From: an uncultured Caulobacter sp.
Lineage (GTDB): Bacteria > Pseudomonadota > Alphaproteobacteria > Caulobacterales > Caulobacteraceae
Reading direction: 5' to 3'
NCBI RefSeq assembly: GCF_937900395.1
Contig: NZ_CALCDX010000216.1
Span: 62,001-126,000, forward strand
DNA length: 64,000 bases
Shown: positions 18,304 to 28,122 of the stretch, piece by piece
How positions within the stretch are numbered: position 1 is the stretch's first letter
How the letters are laid out: every line of letters begins with the position of its first letter
Notes under the pieces: model-generated
Seen by the model: the letters and a program-made list of their open reading frames with translations, nothing else
What the model was told of the DNA's origin: nothing
Database searches by the model: none
Position numbers and translations under genes: made by a program

Positions 18304-18307
<4 letters not shown>
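17660..18307 (+). CDS. pcaJ: 3-oxoadipate CoA-transferase subunit B
   Basis: Beta subunit (215 residues) of the 3-oxoadipate CoA-transferase. The catalytic glutamate lies in LQSENGMLGMGPFP, the conserved SENG motif of family I transferases. With PcaI it transfers CoA from succinyl-CoA to 3-oxoadipate. The start overlaps the pcaI stop by one base, and its stop overlaps the pcaF start (ATGA). Confidence 0.95.
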
Positions 18308-19503
<1,196 letters not shown>

Positions 19504-19512
19504 GAGATTTCC

Positions 19513-20226
19513 ATGAGCCTGATCCTGCCTGGTTCCTATCGCCGCGAAGACGCAGGCCAACCGCCCTCTCTCTATCCGGACTACGCCTCGACCGTTTCGC
19601 GTTCGCCGCGCGAGCCCCTAGTCAGGATCCCCCACACCCTGACCGAGACCACCGGGCCGGCGAACGCCTGGTCGCGGCTGATGGGCGAGTCGATGGCGGA
19701 CCTGACGACCCAGCACAAGGGGACTCCCTTGGGCCAACGGATCGTCGTCTCGGGCCGCGTTGTCGACGAGGACGGCCGCCCTGTCCCCCACACCGTGGTC
19801 GAGGTCTGGCAGGCCAACGCCGCCGGCCGCTACATCCACAAGAAGGACCAGTGGGACGCGCCGCTGGACCCCAACTTCACCGGCGCCGGGCGGGTGATCA
19901 CCGACGCCGAGGGCCGCTATCGGTTCATCTCGGTGCGGCCGGGCGCCTATCCCTGGCGGAACCACAAGAACGCCTGGCGGCCGTCGCACATCCACCTGTC
20001 GCTGCTGGGCCCGGCCTTCGCCACGCGGCTGGTGACGCAGATGTACTTCCCGGACGATCCGCTGATCGAGATCGATCCTATCGCCAACGCCGTCCCTATG
20101 CCCTACCGCCAGCGGATGGTCTCGCGCTTCGACCTCGAGACCACCGAGCCGAACTGGGCGCTGGGCTACGTGTTCGACATCGTCCTGCGCGGCCGCGACG
20201 CCACGCCTTTCGAGAACGGCCAATGA
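19513..20226 (+). CDS. pcaH: Protocatechuate 3,4-dioxygenase beta subunit
   Basis: The 237-residue iron-binding beta subunit of protocatechuate 3,4-dioxygenase, which opens the ring of protocatechuate between the two hydroxyls to give 3-carboxy-cis,cis-muconate. The Fe(III) ligands expected from the family are visible: a Tyr in AAGRYIHKKD, a Tyr in RPGAYPW and two His in RPSHIHLS. The start lies 9 bases after pcaF behind AGGAGA. Its end overlaps pcaG by ATGA. Confidence 0.96.
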   Translation: MSLILPGSYRREDAGQPPSLYPDYASTVSRSPREPLVRIPHTLTETTGPANAWSRLMGESMADLTTQHKGTPLGQRIVVSGRVVDEDGRPVPHTVVEVWQANAAGRYIHKKDQWDAPLDPNFTGAGRVITDAEGRYRFISVRPGAYPWRNHKNAWRPSHIHLSLLGPAFATRLVTQMYFPDDPLIEIDPIANAVPMPYRQRMVSRFDLETTEPNWALGYVFDIVLRGRDATPFENGQ

Positions 20227-20885
20227 CCCCCGAACAAGCCCGCCCCGCCCCGCGCCAGGACAACCAGGACCCGGCCATCTTCGGCCAGACGCCCTGGCAA
20301 ACGGTCGGCCCCTTCTTCCACTACGGCCTGCCGTGGAAGGGCGGCGCCGACCTGGTCGGAACCAGCGAGATCGGGGCGCGCCCCGAGCTGATGCCGCCCG
20401 AGCATTACGTGCTGGCCTCGCCGAGCCCCAAGGGCGAGATCGCGGGCGAGACGATCGTGCTGGAAGGCGCGGTGATCGACGCCGACGGCCAGGTCATCCC
20501 GGACGCCATGGTCGAGATCTGGCAGGCCGACGCGGCCGGCAGGTACGCCGAGGGCAACACCGGCTTCATCGGCTTTGGCCGATCCTCGACCAGCGAGGAA
20601 GGCGTCTATCGCTTCCGCACCGTCCGGCCCGGCTCGATCGGCGAGGGCCACGCCCCGCACATCGCCGTCGGCGTCTTCGGTCGCGGCCTGCTCAAGCGCC
20701 TGGTCACCCGGGCCTATTTCGAGGGCGACGCCGCCAACGCCAGCGACGCGATCCTTGGGCTGGTCCCCGACCAGCGCCGCGACACGCTGATCGCCCGCCG
20801 CGTCGGCGAGGAGGACGGCGCGAGCGTCTGGCGCTTCGACATCGTCTTGCAAGGCGAAGGCGAAACGGTCTTCTTCGACATCTGA
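20223..20885 (+). CDS. pcaG: Protocatechuate 3,4-dioxygenase alpha subunit
   Basis: The 220-residue alpha subunit of the dioxygenase. It shares the fold of PcaH (TPWQTVGPFFHYGLPWKGG, MVEIWQADAAGRYAE) but lacks the full set of iron ligands, as is normal for alpha. The ATG at 20223 overlaps the pcaH stop. pcaB follows after 21 bases. Confidence 0.95.
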   Translation: MTPEQARPAPRQDNQDPAIFGQTPWQTVGPFFHYGLPWKGGADLVGTSEIGARPELMPPEHYVLASPSPKGEIAGETIVLEGAVIDADGQVIPDAMVEIWQADAAGRYAEGNTGFIGFGRSSTSEEGVYRFRTVRPGSIGEGHAPHIAVGVFGRGLLKRLVTRAYFEGDAANASDAILGLVPDQRRDTLIARRVGEEDGASVWRFDIVLQGEGETVFFDI

Positions 20886-20906
20886 CGCTGAACGGAGTCG
20901 CCCCCC

Positions 20907-22049
20907 TTGCCTTCCCTGCTGCGCGACCGACCGGCCTCGACGCCGGAGATGCTGGCCGTGTTCGGCGACGAGGCGCTGCTGAAGGCGGCCCTGGCGTTCG
21001 AGGCCCAGCTGGCTCTGGCGCAGGGCGAGCTGGGGCTGATCCCGCGAGACGACGCCGAAGCGATCGCCACCGCCTGCGCGTCCGCGTTCGACATCGCCGA
21101 ACTCGCCGACGCCGCCGCTCACGCTGGCACCCTGGCCATTCCGCTGGTCGAACGCCTGCGAGCGCGGGTGACGCCCGAGGCCGCCAAGCATGTCCACAAG
21201 GGCGCGACCAGCCAGGACCTCGCCGACACCGCCCTGATGCTGCAGGCCCGCGACGGCGCGGCGCTGATCCGGCGCGACGCCGCGCTTCTTGCGGACGCCC
21301 TGGCCGCCCTCGCCCGCGCTCACGCAGCGACGCCGATGCTGGGTCGCACCCTGCTGCAAGCCGCCCTGCCGATCACCTTTGGCCTAAAAGCCTCTACCTG
21401 GCTGTCGGGCGTCGCCGGCGCACTCGACCGGTTCGAGCGCGAGACTGCCGCCATCCGCCTGCAATTCGGCGGCGCGACTGGTTCTCGCGCGGGACTCGAC
21501 AGACAGGGCGCGGCGCTGGCCGAGCGGCTGTCCGACCGGCTGGGCCTCGCCAACGCCCTCCCCTGGCACGCCGAGCGCCAAGGCTTGGCGGGCCTCGCCT
21601 CCGCCCTGGCCATATTGACCGGCGCGATCGGCAAGATCGCCGGCGACGTCGCGCTGATGGCCCAGGTCGAGGTCAGCGAGGCCTTCGAGCCGCGCCAGGC
21701 CGGACGCGGCGGCTCTTCGGCCATGGCCCACAAGCGTAATCCAACCGGATGCCAGGTCGCGCTGTCGGCGGCGATCCGCGCGCCGCATCTGGCCGCCACT
21801 ATCGTCTCGGCCCTGCCCCAGCAGCACGAGCGCGGCCTGGGCGGTTGGCAGGCGGAGGCTCCGGTGCTGGCCGAGCTGTTCCAACTGACCCACGGCGCCC
21901 TCGCCGCCATGGTCACGGTCATCGAAGGCCTGGAGGTCGACGAGGGCCGCATGACCGCCAACCTCGCCGCCGCCCAGGTCGGAACCGACACCGGCGAAAG
22001 CGCGGCGCTCGTCGCCCAGGCGCTGGCCGCTTACGAAAAGGACCGCTGA
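20907..22049 (+). CDS. pcaB: 3-carboxy-cis,cis-muconate cycloisomerase
   Basis: A 380-residue member of the fumarase/aspartase superfamily with the signature GGSSAMAHKRNPTG. It converts 3-carboxymuconate to 4-carboxymuconolactone. It is shorter than the roughly 450-residue pseudomonad enzymes but the core is complete. The start is TTG at 20907, preceded by CGGAG about 10 bases upstream. Its stop overlaps the pcaL ATG as TGATG. Confidence 0.93.
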   Translation: MPSLLRDRPASTPEMLAVFGDEALLKAALAFEAQLALAQGELGLIPRDDAEAIATACASAFDIAELADAAAHAGTLAIPLVERLRARVTPEAAKHVHKGATSQDLADTALMLQARDGAALIRRDAALLADALAALARAHAATPMLGRTLLQAALPITFGLKASTWLSGVAGALDRFERETAAIRLQFGGATGSRAGLDRQGAALAERLSDRLGLANALPWHAERQGLAGLASALAILTGAIGKIAGDVALMAQVEVSEAFEPRQAGRGGSSAMAHKRNPTGCQVALSAAIRAPHLAATIVSALPQQHERGLGGWQAEAPVLAELFQLTHGALAAMVTVIEGLEVDEGRMTANLAAAQVGTDTGESAALVAQALAAYEKDR

Positions 22050-23230
22050 TGCCTTTCGCAACCTCGCAGGGCGCGCGCCTCTACTGGCGGCAGGACGGCG
22101 CGACCGACAAGCCGGCTCTGGTGCTGCTGACCTCGATCGGCACGGACCTCTCGCTCTACGATCCGGTCGTTCCGCTGCTGACCCCGGACTTCCGGGTGAT
22201 CCGCATGGACACTCGCGGCCACGGCGCGTCCGACGCCTCCGCCGGCGACTATAGCCTCGACCTTCTGGCCGACGACGTGCTCGCGGTGATGGACGCCGCC
22301 GGCGCCAGCAAGGCCAGCATCTGCGGCACCTCGCTGGGCGGCATGATCGCCATGGCCCTGGCGACCAGGGCCCCCGAGCGCGTCGAGGCCTTGATCCTGG
22401 CCTGCACCTCGCCGGCCATGGATCCCTCGACCTGGGATCAGCGCCTGGCCCTGATCCGCGCCGAGGGCATGGGCGCGATCGTCGAGGCGGTTATGGGCCG
22501 CTTCTTCTCGGAAAGCTTCCGCGCCACGCATCCAGAAGTCGTCGAGACGGTCCGCGCGGGCATGCTGGCCCAGAGCGTCGATGGTTACGCCGGCTGCGGC
22601 GCCGCCATCCGCGACATGGCCCTGCTCAACCGGTTGCCCGGCATCACCGCGCCCACCTTGGTCGTCACCGGCGTCAAGGACCTCGCGACGCCCTATGCCG
22701 GTCACGGTGAGAAGATTGTCGCGGCGGTCCCCGGCGCGCGCCATGTCGAGATCGGCGGCGCCCATCTGCCGAGCCTGGAAACGCCCACGGCCCTAGCCGG
22801 CGCGGTGCGCGACTTCGTCCGAGAGGTTCGGCGCGGAACGGCGGTGCGCGAGGCCAAGGACACCCTGTTCGAAGCAGGTCTCGAAAACCGTCGCAAGGTC
22901 CTGGGCGACGCCTGGGTCGACAAGTCCCTGGCAAAGCGCACCGCCTTCACCGCCGACTATCAGGCGATGATCACCCGCTACGCCTGGAACGAAATCTGGG
23001 GCCGCCCCGGGCTGGATCACCGGACTCGGCGGCTGCTGGTGCTCGCCATCTGCGCCAGCCTGGCCCGCTGGGAAGAGTTCCGCCTCCACGTCCGCGCCGG
23101 GCTGGAGCAAGGCGGCTTCACGCAGGACGAGCTGAAGGAGGTGCTGATGCAGACGGCGATCTACGCCGGCGTGCCCGCCGCCAACACCGCCTTCACCGAG
23201 GCCGCCGAGGTGATCGCCGAGCTGGGCTGA
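22049..23230 (+). CDS. pcaL: PcaL: fused 3-oxoadipate enol-lactonase and 4-carboxymuconolactone decarboxylase
   Basis: A 393-residue bifunctional protein. Residues about 1-260 are the alpha/beta-hydrolase enol-lactone hydrolase PcaD (nucleophile in GTSLGGM, acidic residue in GVKDLATP, His in GGAHLPSLE). Residues about 275-393 are the decarboxylase PcaC (RRKVLGDAWVDKS, RHARWEEF-like segment LARWEEFRLHVRAGL). It performs the two steps after PcaB to yield 3-oxoadipate. The ATG at 22049 overlaps the pcaB stop; the longer open frame is inside pcaB. Such PcaD-PcaC fusions are known in several bacteria under the name PcaL. It is the last gene of the operon. Confidence 0.95.
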   Translation: MPFATSQGARLYWRQDGATDKPALVLLTSIGTDLSLYDPVVPLLTPDFRVIRMDTRGHGASDASAGDYSLDLLADDVLAVMDAAGASKASICGTSLGGMIAMALATRAPERVEALILACTSPAMDPSTWDQRLALIRAEGMGAIVEAVMGRFFSESFRATHPEVVETVRAGMLAQSVDGYAGCGAAIRDMALLNRLPGITAPTLVVTGVKDLATPYAGHGEKIVAAVPGARHVEIGGAHLPSLETPTALAGAVRDFVREVRRGTAVREAKDTLFEAGLENRRKVLGDAWVDKSLAKRTAFTADYQAMITRYAWNEIWGRPGLDHRTRRLLVLAICASLARWEEFRLHVRAGLEQGGFTQDELKEVLMQTAIYAGVPAANTAFTEAAEVIAELG

Positions 23231-23252
23231 AGCCTACGCGGCCCAGCTCGGC
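23216..23252. terminator. Strong hairpin at the end of the pob-pca operon
   Basis: GCCGAGCTGGGC (23216-23227) and GCCCAGCTCGGC (23241-23252) form a perfect 12-bp stem around the pcaL stop, with a 13-base loop. It lies between pcaL and the convergent hydrolase gene. No T-run follows on either side, so it may stop transcription by another route or only protect mRNA ends. Confidence 0.6.
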
Positions 23253-23257
23253 GGATC

Positions 23258-24148
23258 TCACTTCAGCCCTTTGGCTTCGACGTGCCAACCTGGTCGCGCG
23301 CAGAGCCCACACTCAGGGCCAACGAACATGGCCCGCCCAGCTGCGTCGCCTTTCAACTGCCAGTTCAGCCACGCCACGGCCACCTCGCCGAACGCGCCGC
23401 CGCGCGCTTGGCCATAGGTTCCGCCGTGGCCGACGCCATCCTCGTAGGCTCGAACGACCGGGATATGGTCGATCCGCGCGAAGTCATCGTTGGCGTTGCC
23501 GAAGGCGATGTCGCTGGCGTCGCCGCTGACATAGATCGCCGGACCATGGAGGGCCTTCAGGCTCGCCTTGGTCACGTTGGCGCCGGGCAAGCCGCCCGTC
23601 CCCGTCCCCAGAACGCCGCTGTTCCACACCCCCGTGGTGGTGACGCGGGGGTCGGCCGACGCCTCGATGGCCTGCAGGCCGCCGCAGGACATGCCCATCA
23701 CAGCGATCTTTTGGACGTCCAGACGCCCCTTGTAGCGGCTGCTCGGCCGCGCGTTCTCGGCAATCGCCCAGTCGATGGCGTCGATGAGCTGCGACGAGGT
23801 GGTCTTGGGTGGGGCGTTCATGTCAGGTCGCGGCGGCGGCCCCGCGTTCGGCGGCTTGGGACCGACGATCGGGCCGATGGCCACGACGAGGTAGCCGTGC
23901 CCGGCGATCTCGGTAAGGAACTTGGCGAAGGCGTCGCCCTCGTTTGCGCACGCGCCGTTGGCCCAGGCCAGGATCGGAAGCTTTGCCTTACCCACGGCCG
24001 TCAAGTCCGCCGGCCGGTAGACCGTATGGGTCGGCAAACTCGGGTCGCTTTCCATCACCGCCAGATAAGGCGGAGGCGCTGGCTCGGCCGCCGCGGCGGC
24101 GCCGGCGAGGACCATGGCCAGCGTCGCGGCCAAAATCGGAAGCTTCAT
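23258..24148 (-). CDS. Secreted alpha/beta-hydrolase
   Basis: A 296-residue protein with a signal peptide (about 1-21, MKLPILAATLAMVLAGAAAAAE). The nucleophile elbow is VMGMSCGGLQA and a candidate catalytic His lies in GVGHGGTYG. The overall pattern resembles chlorophyllase/PET-hydrolase-like or dienelactone hydrolase-like families. It probably cleaves an ester outside the cytoplasm, but the substrate is not known. The C-terminus carries a close cysteine pair (ECGLC) that could form a disulfide. It is 45 bases downstream of the dehydratase-like gene in the same direction and likely belongs to the operon starting at 27786. AGGAGAG precedes its ATG. Confidence 0.8.
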   Translation of the reverse strand: MKLPILAATLAMVLAGAAAAAEPAPPPYLAVMESDPSLPTHTVYRPADLTAVGKAKLPILAWANGACANEGDAFAKFLTEIAGHGYLVVAIGPIVGPKPPNAGPPPRPDMNAPPKTTSSQLIDAIDWAIAENARPSSRYKGRLDVQKIAVMGMSCGGLQAIEASADPRVTTTGVWNSGVLGTGTGGLPGANVTKASLKALHGPAIYVSGDASDIAFGNANDDFARIDHIPVVRAYEDGVGHGGTYGQARGGAFGEVAVAWLNWQLKGDAAGRAMFVGPECGLCARPGWHVEAKGLK

Positions 24149-24193
24149 CGGAACTCTCCTGGCGGGTTGGAACGGGACAGGGGCGTTAGGCGG

Positions 24194-26530
24194 TCAAAGG
24201 CTCTCGATAAAGGTCGTGACGGCCGCCTCGAGGGCGTCGCCGTCGAGGCTCATATTGCTCATCGGCAGGCGCAACACCGGAACGCCGGCGCGTTCCAGGG
24301 CGGCCAGGACGAAGGGATCGGCGTCGTCGATCGCCACAGCACCGTGCACACCATGCGTCTGAGCCTCCTTGACGTGCCAGGCGCCCGCCCAGGTCGGCAT
24401 GCGCAGCTCGTCGCCCATCGTCACGAAGCGCGCGGCCAGAGCGCGCATGGCGTCCTTTTCGCCGTCGAAGAACCGCAAATAGCCGTCGGCCGCCAGGCCC
24501 AGGTACATCGACCAGACGAACACCGCGCCGTGGCTCTCCTCCCAGCGCTGGTAGAAGCCCATGTCGCTCCAGAGGCCCCGTCCGACCCACATCAGGCGGA
24601 TCTTCTCGCCCGCGCAAGCAGCCTCTCCGGCCTCGACGCGCGCGGCGACCTCTTCGTAGAAGCGCTTGGCCGCGTCACGCCCCCAGGTCGAGCCTCGGTG
24701 CCATTGCGGCACCATGGTCGCCGGCATGGTGTCGACGATGCCCGCCGGCGCCGGATGGGTGGCGGCGATCAGATCACGCGTGCGGCGGTAGTAGTCTTCC
24801 TGTTCGTTGACGAGGTTCATCACCTCGACGAAACGCGCCGGATTGAACTTGCGCCCGGTGATCGCTTCGAGGCGCGGGATGCTGGCCTCAAGTTGGGCGG
24901 TCAATAGATCAAGCCGCTCGGATTCCAGGGCGTCATCCCAGCGCTCGGGCAGGTCGGACCACCATTCGGTCGGCAAATCCCAGCGGCCCTCGATCGAACG
25001 CGAGAAGACGAAGAGCTCGGCGTCCGTCTCACGGGACCAGGCCTCGAACAGCTTGGCGCCCGCATCCGATCCGGTCGTCAGGGCAAGGATGTCGGGCTTT
25101 GGAAGGCCGCCCCACGGCGCGTTCTCCAGGTCCGTATCCAGGGCGGCCGCCAGGCCTTGGGCGCTGTAGGACTCGACATCCGACGGATAGTCCGCCGCTC
25201 TCAGCAGCGTGGCATAGTCGCGGCCGCGTTGCTTCGCCGCGACGATAGAGGCCCACCACTGGTTCACGACATAGGGGATGTCCATGGCCCGCAGGATCTC
25301 CTGCGGCGCGTCGGCGTTGACCACCGCGAACGGCCCCTCGGCGGCTTTCCGCCGGACATCGGCGAACCAGTCCCGCTGCCACGCCGCGAAATCGGCGGTC
25401 GAGGTCAGGGCCTTGTGACTGCGACGACCAATGCTGGCGCTTGCAGGCCGTTCTTCCGCCGAAGCGGCCCGCTTTGGCGCTGACGGCGGCGGCGCGCGCG
25501 AGAACGAAGGGTCGGCGAAGAAGGCGGAGAGCTTGTCAGCGATATCAACGACCGCCGCCGCGGTCGGCGCGGGATTCAGTCGCAAGGTCGCCAGAGGCTT
25601 GCCGACGTGCTCCAGAGCTTTCCGAGCCTCCGCGACATCCCACGGAGACGCCTCGTCGCCGGGCAGGCGGACATGGATCACGGCGTCCACGTCCAGCGCC
25701 TTGGCGCGCGCCGCGAGGGCTTGGGCGCGCATCCGGCTTGAGCCGCTCGGGGCCGACAGCGGCGGCGTCCGCCACCGCGTGACGAACGCTTCTAGCGGGT
25801 CCAGAGACTCGTCGAGCATGGCGCTCGCCAAGGTCTCGCCCCAGTCATGATCCTCGCCAACGATCACGCATCCCGCCGCCTCGATGGCCGCGTATAGGGC
25901 GGAGGTCTCGTGCGGCGAACCCGTGACCAAAACCCGTCGCCCCATCACCGGCCGCGCGTTGGTCAACGCCAAGTCGATCAGGCCGTCTCCGTCTTCCGGC
26001 GACACCTGAGACAGAGCGCGGATCAAGTCTAGCGCCTGGACTCCGCTCAACCGTGGAGTCGGCTCGGCGCGCAGTGACAAGACTTGCGACAGCTTGAGAC
26101 GCTGGGCGTTCGCGCGCGCGATCTCGTCGCGCAAGGTTTCCGAGGTGACAACCTTTCCGGTCACCCCCTCCAGCCAGGCCTTGAAAGCGACCAGTCGCGC
26201 CCGGTTGTAGGCGTCGATCGCCGGATCGGCGCCGTAAAGGACGTCGAGATGCGCGAAGGGAGGCCCATCCAGAGACCCGATCAGCGACAGCTCGCGCAAC
26301 ACCGAAAAAAGCTGGGCGTCTTCCGCGCAGCCATGGGCGATGGCGATGGCGGCGAAGGAGCCAGTCTGGATCTGGGCTAGCAAGGCGCGGGTGCGAGGCG
26401 ACTGCCCGGCGAGCCCTTCGATCGTCGTGGCGGTCGTGTCGGCCGCCAGTCGAAAAGGCGTGAAGCCGGCCGCCGCGATCAGTTCGCGCGGAATGTCCGC
26501 CCCCACACAGGCCAGGCTCGGGGCCGCCAT
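24194..26530 (-). CDS. Fused, cysteine-poor 2-hydroxyacyl-CoA dehydratase / benzoyl-CoA reductase family protein
   Basis: A 778-residue protein that looks like two tandem subunits of the HgdA/HgdB-BcrB/BcrC superfamily joined by a proline/alanine-rich linker (about 345-375). The N-terminal half has GADIPRELIAAAGFTPFRL and AIAHGCAEDAQLF. The C-terminal half has the related DAPQEILRAMDIPYVVNQWW and PKPDILALTTGSDAGAKLFEAW. Family members usually bind [4Fe-4S] clusters through about three cysteines per subunit. Here only four cysteines exist in the whole protein (8, 68, about 220 and about 650), and the positions expected to hold ligands read as GDEASP, PSDVESY and TTGSDAG. No activator ATPase gene is nearby. 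It is coupled to the CoA-transferase gene by TGATG. Family membership is judged by eye; function is unknown. Confidence 0.7.
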   Translation of the reverse strand: MAAPSLACVGADIPRELIAAAGFTPFRLAADTTATTIEGLAGQSPRTRALLAQIQTGSFAAIAIAHGCAEDAQLFSVLRELSLIGSLDGPPFAHLDVLYGADPAIDAYNRARLVAFKAWLEGVTGKVVTSETLRDEIARANAQRLKLSQVLSLRAEPTPRLSGVQALDLIRALSQVSPEDGDGLIDLALTNARPVMGRRVLVTGSPHETSALYAAIEAAGCVIVGEDHDWGETLASAMLDESLDPLEAFVTRWRTPPLSAPSGSSRMRAQALAARAKALDVDAVIHVRLPGDEASPWDVAEARKALEHVGKPLATLRLNPAPTAAAVVDIADKLSAFFADPSFSRAPPPSAPKRAASAEERPASASIGRRSHKALTSTADFAAWQRDWFADVRRKAAEGPFAVVNADAPQEILRAMDIPYVVNQWWASIVAAKQRGRDYATLLRAADYPSDVESYSAQGLAAALDTDLENAPWGGLPKPDILALTTGSDAGAKLFEAWSRETDAELFVFSRSIEGRWDLPTEWWSDLPERWDDALESERLDLLTAQLEASIPRLEAITGRKFNPARFVEVMNLVNEQEDYYRRTRDLIAATHPAPAGIVDTMPATMVPQWHRGSTWGRDAAKRFYEEVAARVEAGEAACAGEKIRLMWVGRGLWSDMGFYQRWEESHGAVFVWSMYLGLAADGYLRFFDGEKDAMRALAARFVTMGDELRMPTWAGAWHVKEAQTHGVHGAVAIDDADPFVLAALERAGVPVLRLPMSNMSLDGDALEAAVTTFIESL

Positions 26531-27786
26531 CAGATCGCGCCCGCCTGGGCCAGCGCTTCGACCTGCTCTTCCGAATAGCCCAGCAGCTCGCGATAGACCG
26601 TCGCGTTGTGCTCCCCGACCGCCACCGGCAGCACCGAATCGAAGCCGGTCCGGCTTTCGGAGAACTGAATCGGCACCCCGCTGGTGATCAGGCCGTCATC
26701 TCGCGCATAGCCCGGATGATGGATCGGAACCGTCTCGCCCCGCGCCAGCACGCGAGGATCATGCAGACCTTCGGCGGGATGGCGGACCGGCGCGGCCGGA
26801 ACGCCCTCGGCCTCCAGTCGGCGGACGACCTCGGCGGTGGGCAGTCGGCTGGACCAGGCCTCAATAAGCGCTTCCAAGACCTTGGCGTTGGCGACCCTGC
26901 GGTCGCGAGTCTCAAAGCGCGGATCGTGGCCTAGCGCCTCATTCTCCATGGCGCGGAAAAGGCCGCGCGCCAGGCCCTCGTGCACCGCGACGATCGAGAC
27001 GTAGCCATCCGCGCAGCGGAAGACACCGAACGGCGAGAGGCGTTGAACGGTGAGGCCGGTGCGCGCCTCCATGCCCGCCAACGCCATGGCCTGCCAATTT
27101 TCGATGGCCACGAACGAGGTCAGGGCGCCCAGCATCGACACGTCGACATGCTGCCCCTGGCCCGTGCGCCTCCGTTGCTCCAACGCCGCCAGGACGCCGA
27201 TGACCCCGAACACGGGCGCGAGCATGTCGGCCATCGGAATGCCGATCCGCACGGGCGGATCGTCGGGCCCGCCGCTAGTGTACATGGCGCCGCTGAGCGC
27301 CTGAATCAGCACGTCCATCGCCTTGCTGCCCTCGGACACGCCCGCGCCGAAGCCGCTCAGGGAGCAGTAGATGATCCCCGGATTGGCGGCCTTGGCCGCC
27401 GCATAGCCGACGCCCAGACGGTCGGCGGTGCCGCTGGTGAAGTTCTCGACCACAATGTCGGCGTCGCGCACTAAGTCGGCGAACACCTCCCGCGCCTTGG
27501 GGTGCTTGAGGTTCAAGCTGACGCCGTACTTGCCGCGCGCCCGGGTAAGGTGGGAAATCGACAGATCGTCTTCATGCAGGCGCTCCACGCTGACGCCTTC
27601 TCGCCCGACATAGGGGCTGTTCTCTCGGGCCAGGTCGCCGCCGCGCGGGTCCTCCACCTTGATCACCGTCGCGCCTAGTCCCGCCAGCAGCAGCGTGGCG
27701 TACGGCCCCGCAAGCGCCCGGGTCAGGTCGATGACCTTGAGGCCCTCCAGAGGACGAGGACGGGTGTCGGCGGCGGCATCGGTCAC
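26530..27786 (-). CDS. Family III (CaiB/BaiF) CoA-transferase
   Basis: A 418-residue family III CoA-transferase. N-terminal PLEGLKVIDLTRALAGPYATLLLAGLGATVIKVEDPRGGDLAR is diagnostic, with later NLKHPKAREVFADLV. The Asp nucleophile is expected near FGAGVSEGSKAMD in the family pattern. It exchanges CoA between a donor acyl-CoA and a carboxylate, as FldA does for phenyllactate or CaiB for carnitine. The start is GTG at 27786 behind AGGAAA. It heads the leftward operon and its stop overlaps the dehydratase-like start, so the two products probably act on the same acid. The substrate is unknown. Confidence 0.9.
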   Translation of the reverse strand: MTDAAADTRPRPLEGLKVIDLTRALAGPYATLLLAGLGATVIKVEDPRGGDLARENSPYVGREGVSVERLHEDDLSISHLTRARGKYGVSLNLKHPKAREVFADLVRDADIVVENFTSGTADRLGVGYAAAKAANPGIIYCSLSGFGAGVSEGSKAMDVLIQALSGAMYTSGGPDDPPVRIGIPMADMLAPVFGVIGVLAALEQRRRTGQGQHVDVSMLGALTSFVAIENWQAMALAGMEARTGLTVQRLSPFGVFRCADGYVSIVAVHEGLARGLFRAMENEALGHDPRFETRDRRVANAKVLEALIEAWSSRLPTAEVVRRLEAEGVPAAPVRHPAEGLHDPRVLARGETVPIHHPGYARDDGLITSGVPIQFSESRTGFDSVLPVAVGEHNATVYRELLGYSEEQVEALAQAGAI

Positions 27787-27893
27787 GGAATTTTCCTGCT
27801 GCGAATCGAGCTTGAAGATGCGGAACGACGAACCAGAACCCCCAGACGCCCTCCTCCTTACATTCAGAGAGGGCGCGTCGCTCGTGTCAATAA

Positions 27894-27914
27894 ATAGTTT
27901 GCATCACAAACTAT
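27894..27914. promoter_or_regulatory. Inverted-repeat operator A1 (ATAGTTTG-N5-CAAACTAT)
   Basis: Perfect 8-bp arms with a 5-base spacer, 108 bases before the CoA-transferase GTG. The size and form fit a MarR-type dimer. The same pattern recurs at 28022 and 35818. Confidence 0.7.
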
Positions 27915-28021
27915 ATCGCCAGCAGACAGTCCCCGAAATGGGACGCCCGTTCCAGGGCGCGCGCGTCCGCGCCCGTCCATAACGTCGTTCTTGATTTTTC
28001 GCGGGCCCACTTGAAATTCAG

Positions 28022-28042
28022 ATTGTTTGTGTAACATACTAT
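28022..28042. promoter_or_regulatory. Inverted-repeat operator A2 (ATTGTTTG-N5-CATACTAT)
   Basis: Same geometry as A1, with one difference in each arm (18 of 21 positions are not required to match; arms match 14 of 16). It ends 80 bases before the receptor ATG at 28123. Confidence 0.65.
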
Positions 28043-28122
28043 TTGCGGTCGAACGATTTTTAGCTCGACCGAAAATAGAACAGCCGACGGCGGGGCGCCG
28101 GACGGCGCACGGGAGGGCCGCC

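Larger units (their letters stand above)
27787..28122. other. Divergent promoter region of the CoA-transferase and TonB-receptor operons
   Basis: This 336-base gap holds no recognisable gene. It is locally AT-rich around 27890-28070 and carries two related inverted repeats, annotated separately, one on the side of each divergent gene. Confidence 0.75.

Noticed and set aside
24194..26530. A genuine anaerobic 2-hydroxyacyl-CoA dehydratase
   Set aside because: Cluster-binding cysteines and the activator ATPase gene are missing, and the surroundings encode oxygen-dependent pathways, so the classical reaction cannot be assumed.
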